Positions 53,109 to 64,000 of a DNA stretch of 64,000 nt are shown one piece after another. Both the position numbers and the translations under genes were made by a program. The DNA comes from Paulinella micropora (lineage: Eukaryota > Cercozoa > Imbricatea > Euglyphida). The DNA is taken from positions 549,727-613,726 of the forward strand of contig BJOX01000236.1 of NCBI GenBank assembly GCA_009731375.1, read 5' to 3'. Below the pieces are notes generated by a model. It made no database searches. It saw only the letters and a list, made by a program, of their open reading frames with translations, and had not been told where the DNA came from. Each line of letters starts with the position of its first letter. Position 1 is the stretch's first letter.

Positions 53109-56100
53109 ATCCTTAAGCGCGATTACCTTTCCACACTGAGATCTCATTTCAAAACCCTCGCACAACAGCTTGAGGGCCAGCCACATCGACCTCCACACGA
53201 CGAGATCGTCCAAGGCGACCTAAAACTGCGCAAAAGTTCTACAAGTACAGTACCCAAACCTTTGTGGAGCAATCTTGAAATGGAAAACATGGTTTGGACA
53301 GGCGACTTTCTGGGGTTTGGATTCGAGGCCTGGCTGAAAACGTTTGCTCCAGACCGACTTCATCGCTACTGGAAAAAGATGGCGTCAATCCCAGACGGCA
53401 AAGGGGGTACTCGGAAGTTGGAGGAAACACAGGCAAGGCATCTGATCGCAGAACGGAAACACTTGTTTGCTTCGTTCTTTGTTTTCACGGTGTTTCAACA
53501 AGGACGACGTTTTACGCAATGGGAGGTGGATCTGTGTCTCGAACTAAAACATCGTGGTCTCAGCAGAGAAGGGATAGATGTTCTCTCTTCTGCAGGAAGA
53601 ATTCTTCCTTTGCGAAGCTTCGATATGCACAGAAGCAAACGACTTGAAACTGTGATGGAAAGAATCAGAAGGCGTGAACTCACACACAAAAACCATTCTA
53701 CACTTTGTTAAACACATTTTTGTCACACATCTAAATTGTTGCCTTCACAGTCTTTGCTTCAAGATCAGTTCCTGAGGGGTTTTCCAGAAGTCACCAGACA
53801 CCAACTGTGTTTTAAACTGTTAACGAAATGTTTTCAGTGGAAGGGTAGACAATTTCACACAAAACCGAACGAGCCTGAAAAAAGTTTGCAGAGCAAAACC
53901 GGACATGGGACTTTTGTGCATGAAAGCTCAAAGTGTAAAAAGGCCATTTTGGAACAGTTCAATTTTAAAACGTCTGCAGTTCAAAAAAGATTCAGGTGGC
54001 ACCAAACAGGCACTGGAACCAGTCAATCCATTTATGCATAAAAGTGGTGAGTGAAATTCGGCTCGGGCGTAAAAAGTGGACCCCAATTGGAAAATCCAAA
54101 AAAACGTGAAAAATGCAGCCGAGCCGATCCGAACATGGAGCTTTTATGCATAAAAGTGCCAACTACAGATGAACCAGACCTGTCTGAACCGAACAGTTTG
54201 GTTGTCGTGAATCTGGTGTGTTTGATTTCTTTCAAAAGTGGCGTGAAACATGTTGAAACCACTCATGATGTGCATAGATTCTAGTTCAGAAACAGTAAAG
54301 ACAGATGTCAGGGTGATTTCAGTAGAGCATGCAAACGTCTTGAGAGGTGACAAGAAAGAATTTTAAAGCATGCATTGTTTTTTCGATGCGTCCTTTTTTA
54401 AAACTCTCCTCAGCACTAAAACACAAACATCTGAGTAAACCAGCATCACTGCAACTGTAAACATGCTGCTGTGCTAGGCAAAACGAAGCCCGTACTGACG
54501 TGATCTGGTCTACTTGGTTCGACAACTTTGCAACGAGTCTGAAGTTTCGCAATGTCGGTGTTCCCAATTTGGGAGCGGGCCCGTACAACAACGGACTTTG
54601 GACGGTTGTGGGTGTAATTTAGTCGCAGCGGTTGCAGCCTCCCAGCTTAATGTGGAATGACTGCAAGAGAAACGCAATTCCAGATGATCTTTTTCAGCAG
54701 GCTTTGACGGAGCTTACACGAAGTAGGATGCACGAGTTGCAAACCAGGAATCCTGACTTTTTGCAATTTTTTCAACACTCTGCTTCCAAGGAATCAAACA
54801 GAATTCCACTCAGGTTGCATTTAAGTCTTTCCACGGACAACGACCCTGCGAACAAGGGAACTGTTTTCTTCGGTGTGCGGTTAGAGGACCGAAACATCGC
54901 ATCCAATGATGCGTTGATTCGTTTGTTGAAAAAACTTGCAGCGGATCAAAGACAGGAAGAAGAGCCCCGTTACAAGATCTACACGGTCGATTCCAACATT
55001 TACAAAAGAATTCTCAAAGTGTGTTTTTTCAAGTTGTGACGAAGTTATGCAAGAACAGCTTTTGTGTGTGTGCGGATTTTGCAGGCAATGTTTGACTTGA
55101 GCGGAGGCTTTACCTACCTGAAGTTCTGGATGTGTGTGTTTCTCGGGCACTGGCATGTGCACAAGTTCTTGTGCATTTTGATTTGGCGTGAGTTCAAGCG
55201 CCAAGTGTTCGGCCCGTTTTGGCATGCACTGTTTCCTGACAAAAATTCCGCATCAAGCCCCGGCTGAAGACAATCACTGCAATCATGGCTTACCTGCGAC
55301 TAGCTTACCCTCACGTGAGAAAGGACATTCAGGACAGCTCTGACAACGCGGCCCTTCCTGAAAAAGCTAGAACAGCACTCCGAAGTCTTTTGACGTTGTT
55401 TGAGTGGTTCATGCCCGTGGTAAGTCTTTGGCTCAGCTCCACTGTTGACAAATGCAGTTTTGTTGTTGTTGTTGTTGTTGTTGTACAGGCACAGGACCTG
55501 GGTTGCGTCATTCGTGAAAACATGCCCAAACAAATTTGGGTGTACTTGCACAGAGCTTTGCATGTGTTGTTGCACTTCAAATCCAACGAGTACACGCATG
55601 TCCTGACGTTGCACCTGCTTCTGTTGAACTACTGGCGAAGTGTGAAACACCCAGCTTGGCGAGCGTTTCAGCATGACCCCAGGATGCTCTCTGAAGAAAA
55701 ATGTGAAGCGAATCTCAGCAGCGTTGCGATGCATTCTTTGAGAGACTCCATACGGTTTGATCTTCAACATGTACAGAAAACGCTGTTGTTGCTGACTCAC
55801 AGTCGTGAAAACCTGGACGAAAGCTTTCGTAACCAGGACGGACAGAAGATTGAGCCTCCGGGTCCAGAGGTTGAGGCGGCGTACAATTTTTTACTGGAGC
55901 TTGTAGCAAGCATTAAAGGTGGAACAGCGAGAATGTACACTCTTGGAGCAGCTGAAGACTGGGATTCCAAGGATGACATGAAGAACATTCTTGTTCCATT
56001 CGAGATCAAGTTGCAAGTCAAGAATGATGTTCTTCCTCAGTTCGACAGAAACGTCCAGCGCTGCAAGCGCCTTTCGGTTTTGAACTGGCTTGTCACTGTT

Positions 56101-56698
56101 CGCGCAGCAATTGAGGAAGGAGTCGTGGATGATCCGCTCCAAGATTACCCAGGAAGCAGACTCGCAAGGGAACAGGGAGCTACAGGCATCGCAAGGCGAG
56201 CAGGAATTGTCACAGGCAAGTTTGCAGAGAAGAGATTCAGCAATGTCTGCGGCAGATGCAAAGGCAGGGGACGGCTCTGTAGAAAGGTCACTGGCGAGGA
56301 GTCCCAGAATGTTACCGCTGCCAAGGTGCAGGCGTCGAGGGGAAGCAGAGCTGGACGCAACTGAAAATGGAGATGAAACAGACGAAATGGCGCACAGCGA
56401 TTCCCAGTGTACCTCAGACAGTGACGATGACAAGTCTTCAGATGACTGGGAGGGCTCTGCCGCCGACGCTAGTCGGAAGCAGTTGCTAGCCAGCAATCAC
56501 TTCGTCAGCCCTTGCGCAGCTCTGCACGCGCAGTCAGGGCAAGAACCTGGATGGCACGCTTCGTTGGGGATTTTGACACTGACTCGACTCAGTCAACAGC
56601 TTCCCGCCAGAGGTAAAAGATTCGGCACGGCACGACCGGTCGGAATTTTTGCATTCAAAGTTTTTTTAGTGAGAAAGTTGCATTTACGAAGGACCTAG
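53109..56698 (+). pseudogene. Cassette B GHWHVHK protein gene (spliced, disrupted)
   Basis: Paralogue of the cassette A plus-strand gene; function unknown. Exons: from 53109 to about 53700 (GDFLGFGFEAWLKTFAPDRLHRYW; LELKHRGLSREGIDVLSS); a doubtful one near 53750-53900; about 54505-55018 (STWFDNFATSLKFRNVGV...TVDSNIYKRILK); 55084-55419 (WMCVFLGHWHVHKFLC, IWREFKRQVFGPFWHALFP); and 55489-56698 (DLGCVIRENMPKQIW, LSVLNWLVTVRAAIEEG, then an acidic Ser/Asp tail). Introns 55019-55083 and 55420-55488 are in the same positions as in A but lack a palindrome; the second has a (GTT)n tract before its AG. Breaks: TAG near 54619 where A has Lys, 1 bp missing in AAAAA near 55247, and a shift near 56135. Because the tail is not inverted here, this copy shows the normal C-terminus. 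Confidence 0.7.
54027..54162. repeat. 135-bp palindrome-bounded repeat, copy 2
   Basis: Matches 51878-52012 in the same orientation. Lies in non-coding DNA of the plus-strand gene. A weaker relative ends at 53910-53927 (GGACATGGGACTTTTGTGCATG). Confidence 0.85.
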
Positions 56699-57038
56699 GT
56701 TGAGATTAACATTCAGGCTGAACCTTGTGTGGCAGTTCTAGGCAATGCCAATGTAGCACATTTATGCATATTTGGATCAAGTGTTGTTTCCATTGACATC
56801 AGTTCTAATTTAGGCCAGCGTTAATGTGACTTTTCTCACGCAAGCTACTGTTTCAGTGTCTGGAAATGGTCAGTGCAGCAGAATTTAATTCACTAAGTCA
56901 CTTCAAGGAATGCAGAAAGCATTTATGCATAAAAGTCACAAATTTAGTTGACATCGGTTGGATTTTTTCGGAGAAAACTTTTTTACCTTTTTTTTTGGCA
57001 ACAGCTTTCCTACACTTACAGTTTTTATGCAAAAAGTG

Positions 57039-58269
57039 TTTGCAGACAGCATGCATGCTTTTCTAGGGAATACATAGGTAATCTATTTATTACATTTTTT
57101 AGTGGTACTTCTGCGTGACCAAGTAGTAAGGGAACCCTTAAGTTGTGGAAATCAAAACTAGAAATATAGTAACAGATCTTTTACTAGTTTTACACGACAG
57201 TAGTGCTAGTAGTGGTTTAATCTTTGAACTTCACCGATCGCGAGTGGCAGAGAAAATTACGTGAAAATTGCAGTTGTACAAAATTTTGCTTGGCCGGATC
57301 ACGCAGAATTTCTTTCCTCTTCCGTGTTTTTATGCATGGGCCGAGGGGAACCACAAAAAAGAAAAAAAGTTCACTTAAAGTCAAAGTACCAAACTTAACA
57401 GAGCAAGAAAAAGAGTACCTGTGAGGAGACAGACGCTTGAATGAGAGCTTTGTGAAAAGCAAGAAAATGAAGCAGACACAAAGGAACAAACCCTTTGGCA
57501 CAAACATGTTTGTGACAAATAGAGACTCACAAAAAGCCGATGTGAACAGTATGTGAGTCACAAACTAATCACTGAGAATTTGTGGTCAATAGTGAAAAGG
57601 CAGCTCAACAAAGAAAAACACAAAAAAACCAAAGATGTAGATGTAGAAAAGGTCACTAAGTAGAAGTCCTAAAAAAAAGGTCCGTAACCGTCCGTTGAAT
57701 TATGAAAAATGACTGTGTCTATGGTCAAGTTCACGGAAAAACAAAAAATGCGCTTAGTTTTCTTTGCCCCCGAGCAGACAAAAAGTGCGAGCACAGTATA
57801 AAAAAGTGGTCTCCTTTCGTTGGGAATTCAGATAATGCGCCTCGTCATTAAGGAGCAACCAAAAGCGTTTGTATTCGTCAATGAGCCCTTTCGGGTATTC
57901 ATAGTCAGTATAGTCCTTCTCAGTACTCTTCTCTTCTCAATATTTTTCTGGATGAAAATTAAAATTTCGTGTTTAGATAACAGCAGAACTACTCGAAGGG
58001 AAGAAGTCTGCACCTGTGGTACAACAATATCATCATTGAAGTACAAAAATATATTTCCTTAGCGAGAATTCTGCACAAGGGTCAATATTTACATACTGTG
58101 AATGGAAGAATGTCAGATTTAAGGGACCAACAACTCATGACTCACTGTCAGGTTCCACTTCCTCAGTACTTTCCTCCAGGGCTTCAATGCGACTTGTTCT
58201 GGCACAGTGATGAATCTAAGGTTTTGCACTTCCATGTCTAATTTACTTGAATTGTTGCCTTACATGGGC
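57039..58269. other. Non-coding stretch right of cassette B
   Basis: AT-rich. No supported gene; short frames near 57217-57561 and 57820-58062 lack any recognisable feature. No terminal repeat of cassette B could be found here. Confidence 0.5.
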
Positions 58270-58292
58270 TCGTGAATAGTATAGTAGTAGTC

Positions 58293-58325
<33 letters not shown>

Positions 58326-58369
58326 AATAAGTAAGTAAGTAAGTAAGTGAGTAAGTAAGTGAGTAAGTG

Positions 58370-58403
<34 letters not shown>

Positions 58404-58485
58404 AAGTAAGTAAGTAAGTAAGTAAAAGCAAGTAAAAGTAAGTAAAAGTAAGTAAAAGTAAGTAAAAGTAAGTAAAAGTAAGTAA

Positions 58486-58522
<37 letters not shown>

Positions 58523-58554
58523 GGTAAGTAGGTAAGTAGGTAAGTGAGTAAGTG

Positions 58555-58587
<33 letters not shown>

Positions 58588-58650
58588 CGTAGGTAAGTAG
58601 ATAAGTAGGTAAGTAGGTAAATAGGTAAGTAGGTAAGGAGGTAGGTAGTT
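58270..58650. repeat. (GTA)n and (GTAA)n arrays
   Basis: (GTA)n to about 58325, then GTAA tetramers with blocks of GTAAAA hexamers (about 58425-58490) and GTAG variants. Confidence 0.95.
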
Positions 58651-60336
<1,686 letters not shown>

Positions 60337-60468
60337 ATTCTTCTTCTTCTTCTTCTTCTTCTTCTTCTTCTTCTTCTTCTTCTTCTTCTTCTTCTTCTTC
60401 TTCTTCTTCTTCTTCTTCTTCTTCTTCTTCTTCTTCTTCTTCTTCTTCTTCTTCTTCTTCTTCTTCTT

Positions 60469-60508
<40 letters not shown>

Positions 60509-60768
60509 TACTTCTACTACTTCTACTAGTACTACTACCACCACCACCACCACCACCACCACCACTCCTCCTGCTACTCCTACTCCTCCTCATACTACTA
60601 CTCCTACTCCTCCTCCTCCTCCTCCTCCTCCTACTCCTCTTCCTCCTCCTCCTCCTCCTCCTACTCCTCCTCCTCCTCCTCCTCCTCCTCCTACTCCTCC
60701 TCCTCCTATTCCTCCTCCTCCTCCTACTCCTCCTTCTCCTCCTCCTCCTCCTACTCCTACTACTACTC

Positions 60769-60825
<57 letters not shown>

Positions 60826-62013
60826 CTACTCCTCCTTCTCCTCCTACTACTACTCCTCCTCCTACTACTACTACTCCTCCTTCTCCTACTCCTACTCCTC
60901 CTACTACTACTCCTCCTGCTACTACTCCTCCTCCTACTACTCCTCCTCCTACTACTACTCCTCCTCCTACTACTACTCCTCCTCCTACTACTCCTCCTCC
61001 TACTACTCCTCCTCCTACTACTACTCCTCCTCCTCCTACTCCTCCTCTCCTACTCCTCCTCCTCCTACTCCTCCTCCTCCTCCTCCTCCTCCTACTACTA
61101 CTACTACTACTGCTCCTACTACTACTACTACTACTACTCCTACTACTCCTACTACTCCTCCTACTCCTCCTCCTACTACTCCTCCTTCTCCTACTACTCC
61201 TCCTCCTCCTACTCCTCCTCCTCCTGCTCCTCCTCCTCCTCCTACTCCTCCTCCTCCTACTACTCCTCCTTCTCCTACTACTCCTCCTCCTCCTACTACT
61301 CCTCCTCCTACTACTCCTCCTCCTACTACTCCTCCTCCTACTACTACTCCTCCTACTACTACTCCTCCTCCTACTACTCCTCCTCCTACCACTCCTCCTC
61401 CTACTACTACTACTACTCCTACTACCACTACTCCTCCTACTACTACTACTCCTCCTACTACTACTACTCCTCCTCCTACTACTACTCCTCCTACTCCTCC
61501 CACTACTACTCTTCCTACTACTACTTCTCCTCACTAATACTACTCCTCCTCCTACTACTACTCCTCCTACTACTACTACTCCTCCTACTACTACTACTCC
61601 TCCTGATACTACTACTACTACTCCTACTACTACTCCTCCTACTACTACTACTCCTCCTAATACTACTACTCCTCCTACTACTACTCCTCCTACTACTACT
61701 ACTCCTACCACTACTACTCCTCCTACTACTACTCCTCCTACTACTCCTCCTCCTACTACTACTCCTCCTACTACTACTCCTCCTCCTATCACTGCTCCTC
61801 CTCCTACTACTCCTCCTCCTACTACTACTCCTCCTCCTACTACTGCTCCTCCTCCTACTACTACTCCTCCTACTACTACTACTCCTCCTACTACTGCTAC
61901 TCCTCCTACTACTACTACTCCTCCTACTACTACTACTCCTCCTCCTCCTACTACTCCTCCTCCTACTACTCCTCCTACTGCTCCTACTCCTCCTCCTCCT
62001 ACTACTACTCCTC

Positions 62014-62048
<35 letters not shown>

Positions 62049-62059
62049 CCTCCTCCTCG

Positions 62060-62093
<34 letters not shown>

Positions 62094-62200
62094 CTTCTAC
62101 TACTACTCCTCCTCCTACTACTACTTCTCATCCTACTCCTCCTACTACTACTACTCCTACTACTACTACTCCTCCTACTACTACTACTCCTCCTACTACT
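60337..62200. repeat. (CTT)n then (CTA/CTC)n arrays
   Basis: (CTT)n to about 60470, (CTA)n and (CAC)n to about 60565, then CTC/CTA triplets to 62200. The last part is the reverse complement of the array at 58651-60336. Confidence 0.95.
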
Positions 62201-62786
62201 ACTAGAAGAAGAAGCAGAAGAAGAAGAAGAAGAAGAAGAAGAAGAAGAAGAAGAAGAAGAAGAAGAAAGAGAAAGAAAGAGCAAGAGCAAGAGCAACAGC
62301 AAGAACAAGAACAAGAACAAGAACAAGAACAAAAAACAAAAGAAAAAGAAGAAGAAGAAGAAAGAAGAAAGAAGAAAGAAGAAAGAAGGAAGAAGTAAGA
62401 AGTAAGAAAGAAGAAGAAAGAAGAAGAAAGAAGAAGAAAGAAGAAGAAAGAAGAAGAAAGAAGAAGAAAGAGGAAGAAAGAAGAAGGAAGAAAGAAGAAG
62501 GAAGAAAGAAGAAGGAAGAAAGAAGAAGGAAGAAAGAAGGAAGAAAGAAGAAGGAAGAAAGAAGAAGGAAGAAAGAAGAAGGAAGAAAGAAGAAGGAAGA
62601 AAGAAGAAGGAAGAAAGAAGGAAGAAAGAAGGAAGAAAGAAAGAAGGAAGAAAGAAAGAAGGAAGAAAGAAGAAGGAAGAAAGAAGAAGGAAGAAAGAAG
62701 AAGGAAGAAAGAAGAAGGAAGAAAGAAGAAGGAAGAAAGAAGAAGGAAGAAAGAAGAAGGAAGAAAGAAGAAGGAAGAAAGAAGAA
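62201..62786. repeat. (GAA)n and GAAGGAAGAAA arrays
   Basis: (AGA)n to about 62275, CAAGAA/CAAGAG hexamers to about 62335, then GAAGAAAGAAG-type units of 10-11 bp up to the gap. Confidence 0.95.
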
Positions 62787-62996
62787 NNNNNNNNNNNNNN
62801 NNNNNNNNNNNNNNNNNNNNNNNNNNNNNNNNNNNNNNNNNNNNNNNNNNNNNNNNNNNNNNNNNNNNNNNNNNNNNNNNNNNNNNNNNNNNNNNNNNNN
62901 NNNNNNNNNNNNNNNNNNNNNNNNNNNNNNNNNNNNNNNNNNNNNNNNNNNNNNNNNNNNNNNNNNNNNNNNNNNNNNNNNNNNNNNNNNNNNNNN
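62787..62996. other. Assembly gap
   Basis: 210 N inside a purine-rich repeat. Confidence 1.
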
Positions 62997-63077
62997 GACC
63001 GGTATGTTCAATGAAAATACTGGTGGCACCGACGGGAATCGAACTGGCGACAGGGCCCAGATGGTAGAACTTAATAA

Positions 63078-64000
<923 letters not shown>

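Larger units (their letters stand above)
48544..57038. other. Cassette B: second copy of the two-gene unit
   Basis: Same gene order and orientation as cassette A, directly adjacent. Coding similarity between the copies is clear in both genes (for example WMCVFLGHWHVHKFLC is identical), while introns and intergenic DNA differ except for splice positions. Non-coding parts carry ACTTTTATGCATAAAAGT-type palindromes instead of the A type. Both genes carry stops or frameshifts. Confidence 0.7.
49588..57038. promoter_or_regulatory. B-type palindromes, ACTTTTATGCATAAAAGT (scattered set)
   Basis: Perfect or near-perfect copies at 49588-49605, 49748-49765, 51881-51898, 51990-52007, 52931-52946, 53031-53048, 54029-54046, 54140-54157 and 56920-56936. 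Degraded copies at 51144-51159, 53910-53927, 56758-56773 and 57021-57038. The centre is ATGCAT. They sit in introns, in the divergent promoter region and downstream of the plus-strand gene. None occurs in cassette A. Confidence 0.85.

Noticed and set aside
41262-57038. DIRS- or Ngaro-type retroelement (these can encode a methyltransferase domain)
   Set aside because: No RT, RNase H or tyrosine recombinase frame is present in either cassette, and the genes are divergent and spliced.
62997-63070. tRNA-like segment with GGGAATCGAACTGGCGAC (minus strand TTCGATTCCCG as a T-loop)
   Set aside because: The flanking five-base stem does not pair and no anticodon or D arm is present. It could be a remnant of a tRNA-derived repeat, not a gene.

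Overview
This window is nuclear DNA of a eukaryote with small spliced genes, probably a single-celled alga or protist. The reasons are 59-111 nt GT-AG introns, Ty3/Gypsy LTR retrotransposons, very large simple-sequence tracts and short assembly gaps. I cannot name the species. A repeat-rich alveolate alga such as a chromerid would fit, but that is a guess. No bacterial operon, CRISPR array, rRNA gene or complete tRNA gene was seen.

Layout. 1-1236: minisatellite, (GA)n and unique non-coding DNA. 1237-11470: R1, a decayed Ty3/Gypsy element on the minus strand. 11790-22151: R2, a related and nearly intact element on the plus strand, head-to-head with R1 across a 319-bp spacer. 22152-30876: simple repeats with two weakly supported minus-strand coding segments (about 22570-23095 and 24633-25487). 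30877-40830: R3, a minus-strand Ty3/Gypsy element with identical 130-bp LTRs and one open 3036-codon Gag-Pol frame. 41262-57038: two tandem diverged copies (A, then B) of a two-gene cassette. 58270-64000: trinucleotide and purine/pyrimidine repeats with a 210-bp gap.

The three retroelements share TG...CA LTRs, 4-bp target-site duplications, a primer-binding site starting TGGAG(T/C)C, a GGGGG-type polypurine tract, a protease triad reading Asp-Thr-Met, an unrecognised conserved domain between protease and RT, a D-D-35-E integrase and an unrecognised C-terminal domain.

The A and B cassettes are the most unusual part. Each has a minus-strand gene for a beta-class (permuted) DNA N6/N4 methyltransferase-like protein and a divergent plus-strand gene for a conserved protein of unknown function with a GHWHVHK motif. 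Intron positions are conserved between A and B, yet the non-coding DNA of A is sprinkled with one palindrome (AAAATATG-N-CATATTTT) and that of B with a different one (ACTTTTATGCATAAAAGT), often in the same homologous intron and twice in each divergent promoter region. This suggests an element-specific DNA-binding or DNA-modifying system whose target has switched between the copies. A roughly 428-bp inversion (about 48544-48971) has swapped the 3' ends of the convergent A and B genes. Most cassette genes carry frameshifts or stops. Several frameshifts lie in homopolymers and could be sequencing errors.
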